DNA of 64,000 bases from Saturnia japonica (GCA_033032175.1 CM065316.1:5116115-5180114), one strand, 5' to 3'; positions 1 through 10,440 are shown, numbered from the stretch's first letter. Numbers and translations are program-made. The notes: generated from the letters alone by a model not told the origin.

Positions 1-403
1 TTTTCTAATTAATATGTGACCACTGACACTTTTTAGGTTTGATACCTATTTCTAATTAAATTATAACCAGGGATGTAAGTAATGAATTTTAATTTGACAT
101 TATTTTCATTTATATTGAGTTTTTTTTTTTCATTTGTTAAAAATTAAATACCAAATACCTGCTTATCGTTGAAAAAGATTAACGTCAGTTTGTGCTTAAT
201 AGAAAATACAAACACGAAATTATTACCCTCCGGCATGGCAATGGCAGTCTGGAAAAAACGTGTGGGATCTTACATACTTCATCATTTGTTTTATGTATTA
301 CTAAACTTTCGATATCAGTATCGTTACGGCAAAACGGTATATCGTTGCATCCCTAATTGTAACTTTTATCATTGCCAACTGACCGCATAACAACATATTT
401 TTT
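1..403. other. unassigned AT-rich DNA
   Basis: No recognisable gene or repeat family. A short open frame at 169-390 has no family resemblance and no coding character that I can see, so I do not call it a gene. Confidence 0.5.
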
Positions 404-765
404 ATATATTAATACGTTAAGCAAAAGCTTTCTACCCATTTTTAAGCGTATTGCGTGCACGGAAGACTGTGAGATTTGGCATGGTTAAAGTTTATATGGA
501 GAATGAGTGCAGAAAGCTAAAATTTATCTATAATATCTGTTACTAATATATTAAATAAAATAAATTAATACTGCTAATCCTTAATAGACCAGTGCCATTA
601 AACTTTGACCCCTCAAAATATTGACATTGTCACTCAACGAAAAGTGACAGCAAGTGATGTAGATAGTACTCATTGTTTAGGTTTATGAATACTGCAAATG
701 TCAAACAGAAAATAGTCTATGATCAAAATTCGCTGGTCGAATTTCGACCTCAGGGCGTTCACTAG
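404..765 (-). repeat. ~360-bp interspersed repeat (GGTCGAAATTCGACC family), copy 1
   Basis: Read on the minus strand it matches copies at 43396-43752 and 62244-62600 almost throughout. All begin near a CTAG-like junction followed by a palindrome close to GGTCGAAATTCGACC (here 735-749, one mismatch in the centre). All then run through a block ending in 'cgtattaatat'. There is no coding potential and there are no tRNA promoter boxes. The class is uncertain; a non-autonomous Helitron-like element is the simplest guess because of the CTAG-side start and the lack of long terminal inverted repeats. Confidence 0.75.
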
Positions 766-883
766 TTTATATTAATTCACAAATTACTCTGAATTTTAGC
801 TATTGAAAACTATAACAGTTAAATAAAACAAGTTATTCTAAAACGATAACAACAAATGCGAACATTTCAAATGTGTGCAAATA

Positions 884-960
884 AACACTTTCACTGGAGT
901 GGGAGCACGACACGGACCGGTCCAGGGTTCGATTCCCGATAACAGCACGCTTAATGAGTA
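884..960 (+). repeat. possible tRNA-derived SINE fragment (B box only)
   Basis: A B-box-like sequence, GGTTCGATTCCC, lies near 928-940. The upstream part does not form a credible A box or a cloverleaf. It is probably the decayed head of a tRNA-derived SINE rather than a tRNA gene. Confidence 0.3.
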
Positions 961-1189
961 TACCAGTTAATTGATTTATTGACCGACTCGCCTACTGAAG
1001 TACTTTAGAAATGATAACTATATTTAATTATTATTACGGTATATTATAACACTTTTAACTAAACACGCGATATAAAATTAATCACAATTATATGAGGAAA
1101 CGAAATTATTAATCGTATTAAATAAATGAGTTATCAAATAAAATCTTTTTCATTATATATTTTTTTATAATAGCATGGTAAAGTGATAA

Positions 1190-1440
1190 TTGAGGTCCAA
1201 TATGTATCTATACCTAAATTTGTCAAAATTGTTTTGACGATTTCTTCATACAATTTTTCATCCCCTATTTCATCCCTTAAAAGTTTATTTTAGCGACCAA
1301 AAGGTAATCTATATCCTTTTACAAGGTCCAATCTATCTCTATACCAAAATTCATCAAAATTGGTTCAGTGGTTTAGGCGTCAACACGTAACAGACAGAGT
1401 TACCTTCGTATTTGTTATAATATTAATATGGAATCCTAAT
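1190..1440 (+). repeat. Helitron-like repeat tail with internal duplication
   Basis: Contains the phrase 'attggttcagtggtttaggc' followed by 'aacagacagagtta', a motif I associate with very common lepidopteran Helitron-like repeats. The block starting 'aggtccaat' followed by 'tctatacc' occurs twice, near 1193 and 1325, so the copy is internally duplicated or is two overlapping copies. Confidence 0.6.
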
Positions 1441-2380
1441 CTTTGTCTGATGGTGAACGAAGTGCAATCTAATAAGACTAATAACAGTTGCGATCACCAA
1501 GAGATCAACAACCCATTGCGAGTCAACCGCTGTCAAATATAAGTTAGAGTAGGTAAAATGTTGCAGTATTGTTTTTCAGCACTGCGCCTTTGATTTTCAA
1601 TAGGAAGCTTTTGGCACACGGACGTCCAGTGGGTGGATGAAAGATAAGTACTAAACATTTTATACAGTTTTTTTAAAGGGTGTGTAATAAAGTTCTCCTA
1701 TTTGTTAAACATCTTACTGGCATTTGTTGTATTGTTGATCAGCTTTCAGTTAGCTACTTAAATCAGTTTTTTCAGAGAGTAACTATTACTGTCGAATGTT
1801 CAAGAAATTTAAATTCAGGTTCACCAGGCTGCAGGTTACGTTTTTCAAGGCGTCAACCGAAAGCACTCCCTTTTCTATAATTGCAGAAATCTGTTTAAAT
1901 ACATCAAATTAATATGAGCGTACAGTACATAAATAATTATTTATAAATGAAAAATAAAATACAAGACGGCTCAAAAGAGTTTATTTATCGGCAGGAAACG
2001 TGAATACTTCAGCACTTAATTACTCGAAGCAAAGGAGACAACACAATGGGATATCATATTACCTAGACTCCCTTACCGTGGATAGATTGGGAGATTAGTT
2101 AAACGGCTCCGTTATCTCGATATTGTGCAAGTCCCGACTCCCGACAACTCTTCACAGCTTTGTTATTGTCAAAAAGAGCCATTTACTGACGCGTCGGTAA
2201 TGATACTTCATTACCATCATCGCGCTGTGTTATTTATGGAGTAAGCAAACACCGCAACGATAATTGCTATATTGGCAAACTATTTCAAATATATTATATT
2301 GATATGAACATGTAATTAGTGTATTTCATTGACAGAGTAATTAGTTACACAAAATTAGTTATTGAAGTGTAACTGCTTAG
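1441..2380. other. unassigned DNA
   Basis: I see no recognisable gene, RNA or repeat. A short open frame at 1680-1880 has no family resemblance. Confidence 0.5.
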
Positions 2381-2460
2381 GTTTTTTTTTTGAACTGACT
2401 ATACTTTTAGCCATAAGTGCCCTGCAGCGTCAGACGGCTTTTACAACTTCACCGGGCTTG
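2381..2460 (-). mobile_element. extreme 3' tail of the Jockey-like LINE
   Basis: The poly(T) run followed by 'gaactgactata', 'ttagccataagtgccctg' and 'acaacttcaccgggcttg' matches, on the minus strand, the last ~75 bases before the poly(A) of the Jockey-like element at 3893-5034. Five more such tails occur, at 32030, 39770, 46410, 51530 and 52735. These are very short 5'-truncated insertions or a SINE that shares the LINE tail. Confidence 0.7.
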
Positions 2461-2612
2461 TATACATAGTGGTGATTCGATAATTGAAGGAGAATTGAGA
2501 AAGAAATTTCAAGGATTCGTCACGTTTCGGCATATTTCGTTATATGAGAGAAAAGAAGGAAGACAGTTGCACATTGTATATTTAATATGAAGGTTAGGCT
2601 ATTCGCGTCTCC

Positions 2613-2650
2613 CTTTTTAAGAAGTTTTACTTCTCTCACGTGCTACATGC
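2613..2650 (+). repeat. Helentron-like 3' end motif
   Basis: 'aagaagttttacttct' followed by 'cacgtgctacat' is the same inverted motif seen at 6993-7045 and at the right end of the Helentron-like remnant near 60840. Only the end is recognisable here. Confidence 0.4.
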
Positions 2651-2949
2651 CCAATTATCTTTTTCTGACAACTTTTTTATAGGTCTAAGTTGCCTGATGG
2701 TAAGTACAATTAAATATAAAAAGTTGGACGTCACTGGATGCCCAGTACACGTGAAACATCTTGCTAAATATTTAAAAAAATACTGAATATTAAACATTAC
2801 TCAAAAGAAATTCACTGTGAAGATGTTTACTTTATTACTGTGTGTATGTTAGTCACGATCTCAACAAAATGCTTTTAACCTATCCATGCTTTAACATGAA
2901 ACTTTGAAATGATCCTGTCTGTCTATTAAAAAAAGCGAACTCGTCTTTC

Positions 2950-3160
2950 CACCGCCAACGTCGACCAAAGTGTGGCCACGCCCAGATCCGCCAACATCCG
3001 TCAGCATCGGCCACCGTTATCCTACCTGCCTGCAAGCCTCTTGACAATTGGATGTACACTAACTGATCCCGAAACGAGACAAATCAAAAGAGAGTGACTG
3101 TGATGGGTTTATAACAATGTGTATAACAACAGTTTATAACAATGTGCATGGTGGTCGCGA
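2950..3160 (-). mobile_element. degraded LINE 3'-end repeat
   Basis: 'ctgatcccgaaacgagac' and 'atggtggtcgcga' match in order the minus-strand copy at 6690-6965 and the plus-strand copy at 50535-50870. A short direct duplication (tataacaatgtg) at about 3110-3145 interrupts it. The family is the CR1/L2-like LINE 3' region described at 57587. Confidence 0.55.
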
Positions 3161-3165
3161 CTACT

Positions 3166-3237
3166 GATTACTTGATTACTGGATTACTTGTTTACTTGTT
3201 TACTTGATTACCTGATTAAATAATTACTTGATTACTG
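3166..3237 (+). repeat. 8-bp tandem array, nine units (GATTACTT)
   Basis: Nine consecutive 8-bp units in perfect phase: three GATTACTK, two GTTTACTT, GATTACCT, GATTAAAT, AATTACTT and GATTACTG. There are no indels. It directly follows the 'ggtggtcgcga' end of the LINE-like repeat upstream. Confidence 0.85.
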
Positions 3238-3892
3238 GATACACACCGGCTCATCCTAAAACGTACTAAGCGTGCCACTACGGCGGATGGTGTACCAGGG
3301 CTCAAAAAAAAAAACAAGCATCAATGTTAATTATGTTCCGAAAACTATAAGTATTTAAAATTTCATCACTATTTCATGTTTAGTGAGTGAATATTTTTTT
3401 ACTAAATCTTAATTTAACGTCAGGTATGAAAATAATACACTGGAATATAAAAGAACTATTTGCCTAAACGAAAATAACTTTTATATTCGTAATAGGATAT
3501 TAAAATTGAGTCGAAGGGTATTATTACTGAACGCGTATCTCTAAATATTCCTTTATCATTTACTACTGAACAAGGTATTTAAGTTGGAACAATAGTGAAG
3601 CAGATAGTCAATCAAACAAGCAATTACTCAGAGCAAAACAATTAACCTCAGAAACAATAAATAAAGGCTATAAGAATTAAGTTGCAACTCTATTACCTAC
3701 ACTGCGCTATACAGCAATATACCATGCTATAAAAAGCTTATTAAAGTTTTTTTTTAATTTTGCTATTTATTATAAAGAGGTGGGTTGTTGGGTGGGATTG
3801 TTGATGGGTGGTAGTTCACAACAATTGTGTCCGACTGGATCTCAACCAACATAAACCAGGTGCCACCACAGTCGTCATAAAACCACGCTTAA

Positions 3893-4495
3893 TTGTGTCG
3901 CGTTCCGAGATCAGCTGGTTTATATTTAACTGCCGAGAGGATTGCAAGCCAACACCTCGCCCGATTGCATCCTCTGTTATGTGCTGCAAGCAAAATGTCC
4001 ACGAGACACAAGCTTACGCTCTACAAGATGTGCATCCGACCGATTATGACATATAGCTGCGTTGTGTTCGCTCATATGTCAAAATATAATTGAGAACGCT
4101 TACAAGCCACCCAGAATAAGTTTCTTCACCGCCTTACCGGCGCCCCTTGGTATGTTCGTATGGAGGATCTCCATAGAGATATGGACCTTCCTTCGATACA
4201 TGCCTATGCCAAACACCTTTCTCGCTCTTATTTCGACACCGCGTCGAACCACGCTAATCCCTTAATAAAAGCGGCAGCTTCGTATGTTCCCGACCCAACG
4301 CCTGCTGGAGAAAACGCCGGCCGCGTAATATATTTACTGACCCGCTCGACCAAACCGAAACAGCTAACGCGTTCTACGCCACCGTCTCTCCAAACAGAGC
4401 GTGCCACCGCCCACGCCCGCGTAACCACCGTTCTCTCCGCAGAGGACGGGCGGTTAACTTCACTCCTGCACACCCGTCACGTCCACCCTCTCTAG
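3893..4495 (+). pseudogene. Jockey-type reverse transcriptase, C-terminal remnant
   Basis: This is a fossil of the thumb and C-terminal region of the ORF2 reverse transcriptase of a Jockey-clade LINE, which in live elements copies the element RNA at the nicked target. In one frame (3893-4093) I read ARLHPLLCAASKMSTRHKLT followed by LYKMCIRPIMTYSCVVFAH, the well-known 'SKMS..NK..LYKTCIRPVMTYASVVFAH' region. The frame then shifts. From about 4150 another frame reads YVRMEDLHRDMDLPSIHAYA and continues with an FDTASNHANPLI segment, the family's 'PWYVRN.DLHRDL.LPTI' C-terminus. At least one frameshift separates the halves, and the polymerase active site (YADD) and endonuclease are absent through 5' truncation. 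The product is certainly non-functional. The opposite-strand open frame at 4228-4473 is a shadow. Confidence 0.85.
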
Positions 4496-5034
4496 CGGCA
4501 ACCCAAGCCTAGGTCCGTTCCTCGGTGTGAAGCCCTTGGGTCAGGCAGCCGCCCGCGCGATATAAAGTGACACTATGCGTGCAACACTTAGCTACCCACA
4601 TACAACATTACACACGTATAAACACACACACGTGCACACCACACACAGGCACATAGGTTCTGTAAAGGACCTTTTTTTTCTTTTTTTGCGCTAGTTAGAC
4701 TAATGCGCTAGTTAGTGTAGAAAAACCATTCCGATTATTAAATACACATACGCATGGTCCACTCCTTCCTCCCAGGAGGAGGGGAACATGCATATGAGTA
4801 TATGTTAGTTAGTTCGAATTCTCGTAGGATTAGGGAATTAGTTAGATCGCGACCTTTTCGGTTCGGCCACTCTGGCACCCTCGTGCGGGTCGTCACAAAC
4901 TTTCGCGGCTGAGTGCCCTAAGCGCTCGCACCCAAGTCCGGTGAAGCTGTAAAAGCCGCAGCAGCTCTGTTTTAGGATAGGGCCCCAAAGGCTAACAGTG
5001 TAGTCAGTTAAAAAAAAAAAAAAAAAAAAAAAAA
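3893..5034 (+). mobile_element. 5'-truncated Jockey-like non-LTR retrotransposon with poly(A)
   Basis: The element comprises the C-terminal end of a Jockey-clade reverse transcriptase (3893-4495, separate entry), a ~510-bp 3'UTR containing CA-rich repeats, and a 25-base poly(A) at 5010-5034. The 3'UTR recurs at 21171-21675 (plus), 38600-39048 (plus, diverged), 26690-26995 (minus) and 46925-47480 (minus), so this is a family that inserted repeatedly with 5' truncation. Compared with the other copies, this one lacks about 28 bases near 4855, where the others carry a segment with 'cgcgacgaccgcccgag'. Confidence 0.85.
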
Positions 5035-5035
5035 G

Positions 5036-5162
5036 GAGCAAGCCAACATAATGGGAACGACCGTCGTTGAATGTCCTATCTCTCTGTTGTCGTTTTTTTT
5101 GGATGGTACTATGCTTAACATCGATCACAATTCCGGAAATTCGCTGTGCTACTATAAAAAGG
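5036..5162 (+). mobile_element. CR1/L2-like LINE 3' end
   Basis: 'ggatggtactatgcttaac' followed by 'aattcgctgtgctactataa' matches the 3' ends at 16312-16435, 45545-45655 and 50745-50870. It abuts the poly(A) of the Jockey-like element, so the Jockey copy inserted into or beside an older LINE tail. Confidence 0.6.
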
Positions 5163-5945
5163 TAAAGTTTGTGAATGTATTTGAAGGAGCTAAGCTCTCG
5201 ATACTGTTGGTCCAATTCGGAAAATTATTTCGCTGATTGGAAGCTATATAAACCCTTAATGGCCCATTATAAAGTTTTATATAATAATTATATTAAAATA
5301 AAACAGGAATTAAATCTTTTAATGTGAAATTATCAATATTTTTCTTTAATTTATTACATCATTAAAATGCCAGTTCATGCTTACAGGATTTCATTCAAAA
5401 AACTTGTAAAAGGTAAAAATATTTGCGGTGAAACTGGTAGAAATAGATTTCCCATGTATATGTTCATGCATTCAAATTTATGATAAGGATGTGATAATAT
5501 GAACTCGTTTGCGGTTTTATATTTTAAGTCGATAAGGTTAAAATTATCGCTTCAGATAACCAGTGGAGGTACAGGCTGTAAAGAAGAAGCTCGTGGCCGT
5601 CACCATATATCTGATCTCACTACAAATATATTATTTGCCGTTTCTTAAATTATTTTCTCAGGATTTTACATGCCTTTCTACTAAATTAAGTATTGATTTA
5701 GTAATCTACAAAGTTCCATAACAGCATGAATAGTTTTGTAAATTATAAATCGAGTGTTGGCATATGAATACGGCTGCGCACAATGGAATATCCAGAGGTT
5801 GGTACATGCCGGGAAAGTAATTTCACAATAAACAATCACCCAATACTTTATAGGTATAAACGTGATAATAGAATCGCTTGTAAAGTTTTGCAAAATACCA
5901 CTTCGTGTAAATATGCTTTTTTTGTAATTTATGTAACAATTTCCA
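5163..5945. other. unassigned AT-rich DNA
   Basis: No recognisable gene, RNA or repeat family. Confidence 0.45.
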
Positions 5946-5949
5946 CATA

Positions 5950-6175
5950 TATTTTTTATACTACTAAGATGTCAAACAAGCATACGGCTCGTCTGTTGGT
6001 GAGCGCCTACTGCTGCCTGCAACACCATAGCTATCATTAGAGTGATGCCGACGTTGAACCCTCTTCGCCAAAGAGTTCTGGGTACCCTAGTGACCGCAGT
6101 AGGTAGGTATATTAGGTAGGTCAGTTTTGTACGTCTTCAGTCGGGCTGCTCCAAGTAAAGAGAAATTTCCAAATA
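5950..6175 (+). repeat. interspersed repeat, 'acggcycgyytgatggtaag' family, copy 1
   Basis: 'aaacaagcatacggctcg' followed by 'ctactgctgcctgcaacacc' and ending with 'cagtcgggctgctccaagt' is shared with 32752-33005, 48475-48720 (plus) and 48735-48900 (minus). The class is uncertain and there is no coding potential. Confidence 0.65.
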
Positions 6176-6454
6176 AATGTCTATGTGCACTACATCTCTT
6201 TTAAATGGATATATTATATTAAACTTAACAGAATCCTAATTGAGAACATTCACTAATAAGTTGCTATACCTGAAGACTGAGTTTCTGAGGAATGACATGT
6301 TGCCAACAAGATTTTTCGAACCAGAACACAGTAGCGCGAGCACTATTGCTTTGCGGCAGATATTGATACGACTATTGTAGTTTCAGAGTTGTTTCATTCA
6401 GTAAGATATACTAAATTAAGAGAACCACAATAAAAAAAAAGTTATATTATACTT

Positions 6455-6660
6455 TTTTTGGCGCGTTTAATATAGCGTAAAATTGCTGCGCGCATCCTGT
6501 GACGGAAGTGTGACAAGATAAGGTCAGCCATCAACGATAACTATTTGATTAAAATAATATTTATTTATACATCGTTAAATTAATTTTACACAAAGTAAAA
6601 GTCAGTAAAATAAATTTACATTATTATCGTTGATGGCTAACTTCATCATGTAGCTTTTTT
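6455..6660. mobile_element. MITE, 'gatgaagttagccatcaacgat' family, copy 1
   Basis: The left arm carries 'cagccatcaacgataac' (about 6524-6541). The right arm carries its reverse complement, 'tatcgttgatggctaa' (about 6625-6640), continuing as 'cttcatcatg'. The interior is AT-rich. Related copies are at 37035-37240 (both arms) and 62150-62240 (one arm, including the same outer 'gcatcctgtgacggaagtg'). It is a non-autonomous inverted-repeat element; the superfamily is not determined. Confidence 0.75.
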
Positions 6661-6689
6661 TTAGTAAATTGACTGTACTGTCACTGATG

Positions 6690-6965
6690 ATACGCACAGT
6701 ACAAGCCTAACACAACGGCGACCACCGAGGGATCGTAATCCAGCGACGGCCGACGCTGTCATGCCGACCTGCAATAATTTAACTGGATATGCACAGGCTG
6801 ATCCCGAAACGCGACACGCAAAAGCGAATCACTATGACGGACTTTTCACCACATGTAATGGTGGTCGCAACCCAGTCGGGTTGTACAACCCTACCACCCC
6901 GCTTATCGACTTGACTTGGGCGTCTCAGTGCTGAAGATGTAATTCAACACCTCTTACACCCTTGC
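6690..6965 (-). mobile_element. CR1/L2-like LINE 3'-end copy
   Basis: On the minus strand it reads 'cggcatgacagcg', then 'gattacgatccctcggtggt' and 'cttgtactgtgc', the family 3' end. The region upstream of it in element orientation (ccagttaaattattgcagg, gtttcgggatcag) is shared with 50535-50745. Confidence 0.7.
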
Positions 6966-6992
6966 ACACGGGATGAAATTTTTAGAGTTATT

Positions 6993-7045
6993 TTACAAAG
7001 AAGTATCACTTCTTACGTGCTACATAAATACACATAGCTATTTTA
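6993..7045 (+). repeat. Helentron-like 3' end motif
   Basis: 'aaagaagtatcacttctt' followed by 'acgtgctacat' resembles 60836-60860 and 2613-2650. Only the end is recognisable. Confidence 0.4.
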
Positions 7046-7465
7046 AATACTAAGACGCTATAATTCAAATAACTGAAAAACGAACCTTAATTACTATGCC
7101 TATTAACTTCATTATCATTTTTTAAAAAAAAGTGGACCGTAACTATTAAGTATTTAGATACACTGGAAGCAGTTTGATTGATTACTTTAGTTTCGATAGA
7201 GAGTACGTATTGGTATTAGGTCGGTACTAATTAACACATGCCACCGGAGCCTTCGATAAATCTCTCATGTCGATTGCGTATCGAACCAGGAACACACTAC
7301 ACATAATTGCACGATGTCTCACAACGATTATAATTATGCATCAATTATAATTTATATCGAATCGATAGAAAACCGTAATCAGATCAATGAGAAACATTTT
7401 TAGCAATTGAAGCCTGAGGTTTTTGTTTTAATGCGTTTTAGTAAGTGTAGGCGTTGCGTCGAAGG

Positions 7466-7723
7466 ATAACATGACATACCATTCCGCCTGTATCCCCGAA
7501 AGGTTAGGCAGAGATGTACTAATGTACATCCACAGTTTGCTGGGAATGTTTAGGTCCCATGTAATAAGGGGCGAGTCTATTGTCATTAATCGGGCCAAAG
7601 ATAAACTCCGAGCTGCTACTGAGAAATTCATAAAAAACCCTAATAACACTTTGCTCGACCTGGGAATCGAACCCAGTACCTCGAGCATAGCAGTCGCGGC
7701 TATGACCATTAGGCTAATGAGGC
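7466..7723 (-). mobile_element. tRNA-derived SINE, family 1, near full length
   Basis: On the minus strand the head 'cattagcctaatggtcatag' gives an A box and GGTTCGATTCCC gives a B box, so the head derives from a tRNA. It is followed by a ~190-bp body ending 'cctttcggggatacaggcg'. Other copies are at 43893-44180 (plus) and 52058-52318 (minus). Open frames on both strands here (7428-7739 and 7471-7785) are products of this repeat, not genes. Confidence 0.85.
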
Positions 7724-7789
7724 TGGGTATTATTAACATGAAATCTAAAAAATGCGTAATCTCTAATAAGGAGGTGTTTTACTAATTCT

Positions 7790-8517
7790 AGTTACGTAAC
7801 TACCCTCAAATTAAAAACCTATCCCTAAGCACCTGTCAATAATTATTTTAATGTTACAATGTTAATTACATTAACTTTCTGTTATTTTATTATTTATTTC
7901 TGTTATTATATATTATTTATATTAGTAGTTATTTTTCATACTTTGTAATAACTTACTTGTATTTAGATACTGTTCGTTGGTTAGCGCATGGCTTGAGAAC
8001 GGCAGGACCGATTTGGCTAATTTTTGTTTTAAAATGTTAGTAGGTATAATGGTTCGGTTTTTATTGCATAGACAAACATCTTAACATTCCATAGATTTAC
8101 TGTGCGGGTGTCGAGTGGCAGAGGAAGGAAAAAAAGTTGAAAATTTTCCCGAAAAAAAATCCAATTCGAGAGAACTGTATCTCCTTCTTTCTATCGGATT
8201 TTTGTATGAACTCTGGAACCATAAATTTACGATACAAATGATGGACACGCGTAATTCTTTTCTGTTTAGTTATGGTCATGAAAAAGTTATCAAGAACATA
8301 AAAAGAGGATAGGTGCGCTGTGATTTGCAATCCATTAATGAAACGAGTGACGTCACATTTGATAGTCCTCACATAATACGGTACAATCGAGAAGCAACGG
8401 TGACCGTTGGTGATAAATTCCATCGGCAGATGTCACTGTCATGACGGTCCACAGAAATGTCTCTTCACCATCGTTTGATGGACCCGGTAACGTAGAAAGT
8501 AGGGAACAAACTGACGT
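7790..8517. other. unassigned DNA with a CRE-like octamer
   Basis: No gene recognised. A TGACGTCA octamer (CREB/ATF consensus) lies at 8348-8355. Open frames at 8097-8423 and 8115-8312 are opposite-strand partners without family resemblance. Confidence 0.4.
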
Positions 8518-8706
8518 ACCCCCTTATTACGTATTTCGCAATTGCAAAGCGGTAGCAATAATCGCCAAATATTTGCCTCGAAATCACAAATTCTTATTAT
8601 GTAACACCTATAATGTACGAAACACAATAAGAATTTGCCATTACGACGCAAATATTTAGCGATTTTTGCTATCGCTTTGCAATTACGAAATACGTAATAA
8701 GGGGCC
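8518..8706. mobile_element. foldback MITE with ~80-bp terminal inverted repeats
   Basis: The left arm begins 'cccttattacgtatttcgca' and continues to about 8600. The right arm (about 8626-8706) is its reverse complement with roughly 10% mismatches, ending 'cgaaatacgtaataagggg'. Only about 25 bases separate the arms, so nearly the whole element is stem. No clear target duplication is visible. The two open frames here, one per strand, encode similar peptides because the DNA is an inverted repeat. Confidence 0.85.
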
Positions 8707-9324
8707 GGGAAGCAATATGACATCTTCAGTACGACAAACATAAAAAAGTGTAAACTTGAATTCTTAAAACCATTGAAACTTCATATTATTCGATACTAAA
8801 TATAACTTATCTTTACAAGTCTATATACCTATCTTTAGTAAAGTACATCAATTTAAGTTAATACTTGTGAACAAACCACATTAAAATCGAATACCGATCA
8901 TAAAATTCACGATATAGCCCCGATTCCCTCTTCAACATATCCGTTTGCATTCATTTGCACTAAACCACACGGATATAAAACAAATGCCAGATAAGGCATA
9001 TGAGTCTCGCTGAGCGTATTTTAAAGTAAAGTTAATTAAAACATCGATTGCAATTTATTACAGGATGTTCTTAATTGATTTTGAAGTGCACGTCTTGATA
9101 ATATTATTTTAATGACGTTATACCCGATAATACCGATTTGATCCATTACCTTGCAGATTTATGAGTTTATGCATCTCTTTTTAAAATTATATAAGTGAAA
9201 GAAATGAAATATTTTTCACCTCAGTACCTAGCGGTAGTTATAGTTTTCCCTGAATTATTAAATTTTTATTTCGCGCTAACACTAGTTGTTAAGTTAGTAA
9301 AATGTTAACAAAAATTATAACTAG
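8707..9324. other. unassigned AT-rich DNA
   Basis: No recognisable gene, RNA or repeat. Confidence 0.45.
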
Positions 9325-9930
9325 CTGGCCCGATAGACGTTGTTCTACCCAATACGGTGGTTAATTTCTCGAACACAACGCTACCTATCGGGTTCATGTC
9401 ATTTGATTTTTCTATGGCATTAAAACAATATACAGGCTGTAACATTGAGATAAGTCAGTGAGGGTAACTCTGGAACTATTAGAGATAAAGGAATAACTTC
9501 TAAAGAACCATTACATCGATTTTAAAGATATGAAAAACTGTATTCATACATTCCCAAAAAAAAACTTCAACATCAATTTTCAAAAAAGGGGAATCGAACT
9601 TAATACCATTTTTTTTTTTACTTTTTTTTACGATAATTGTTAGTTTAGGTTGTAAGAAATAAATATTATTAGGAAACCTTGTGTCTAAAATTCAAAGAAA
9701 ATACTGAATTATTTTGTTCACTCACTCACTCTCTTATCTCAATGTTACAACCTGTATATTGTGAATATAAATCATTTTGGTATTTAAATATAAATGTTTT
9801 AATAACGACTATCGAACTATCGAATGAACTATCGCCTCGATAAAACAAATATATTATGTGAATATGAGCAAAATCGGTCAAGTCGTTCAGAAGTTACACG
9901 ATTAGATACTTTTCTATACAAAGATTAATC
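9325..9930 (+). repeat. Helitron-like repeat interrupted by a MITE
   Basis: The left part starts 'actagctggcccgatagacg'. After the nested MITE (9431-9756) the right part reads 'gcctcgataaaacaaatata' and 'aagtcgttcagaagttacac'. The same right end recurs at 39060-39225. The CTAG-type start without terminal inverted repeats suggests a Helitron-like non-autonomous repeat. Confidence 0.65.
9431..9756. mobile_element. TA-flanked MITE (Tc1/mariner-like), 326 bp
   Basis: Termini TACAGGCTGTAACATTGAGA (left) and TACAGGTTGTAACATTGAGA (reverse complement of the right) form inverted repeats of about 28 bp. Both ends are flanked by TA (9429-9430 and 9757-9758), the target duplication of Tc1/mariner elements. 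The interior is AT-rich and non-coding. Confidence 0.85.
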
Positions 9931-10004
9931 TAATATTTTTGATCATATATAAACGGAGTAACTATTGAAGAATAAAATCTGATCAAATGAAATAAAACCA
10001 GTAA

Positions 10005-10145
10005 AATCTATAGCACGGTGGTAGGGCTTTTTCTATTATCCGCCTGGCTAGCTACCAGGCTACTACTAAGTTTACCGTGCTACCATCTTGGAGCTCATGG
10101 TTACTTAATATTAGGTGAGATTGTGGCTGCAGCGATAAACTTATA
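10005..10145 (+). mobile_element. SINE family 3, 3' portion
   Basis: 'agcacggtggtagggct', 'ccgcctggctagctacca', 'accgtgctaccatcttgg' and 'aggtgagattgtggc' match in order the body of the large tRNA-derived SINE family best seen at 30010-30300 and 41868-42125. The tRNA head is missing. Confidence 0.7.
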
Positions 10146-10204
10146 AAGATAAAAAAGGAAAGGAATTTGATAATTCTATGGCGTCTATTTACGGAAGGAA
10201 AGAA

Positions 10205-10440
10205 GTGAGAACTTACAAGACAATTTTTAACAAAAAAGAAAACCGATTCTAATGATTTTGAAGATTTCCCTGTTGTAACTTTGAAGAAATGTGACCACCT
10301 TTGAGGTATTTCCTATCAAACAAAAAAAGAATCATCCAAATCGATTCATAAACAAATAAGTTACGGCTGAACATCCATTAAAAAAAACATTCAAATTGAG
10401 AACCTCCCGTCTTTTGTTGAAGTCAATTAAAATTCGTCAG
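10205..10440 (-). repeat. 'tatgaaccgatttggatgat' repeat, copy 1
   Basis: On the minus strand it matches 11160-11400, 22885-23090, 34245-34480 and 50290-50530. The common core is 'gaaccgatttagatg' followed by a T run, then 'cttcaactttgaagataca' and 'agggaactcttcaaaa'. The class is uncertain. Confidence 0.65.

Noticed and set aside
4838..5215. 125-codon minus-strand frame including a poly-F run
   Set aside because: Antisense of the Jockey 3'UTR; the F run is its poly(A) tail read in reverse.
7428..7785. Overlapping 103- and 104-codon frames on opposite strands
   Set aside because: Both lie almost entirely in a tRNA-derived SINE.
8439..8741. Similar peptides on both strands (PYYVFRNCKA...)
   Set aside because: They are similar because the DNA is an inverted-repeat MITE, not because of gene duplication.
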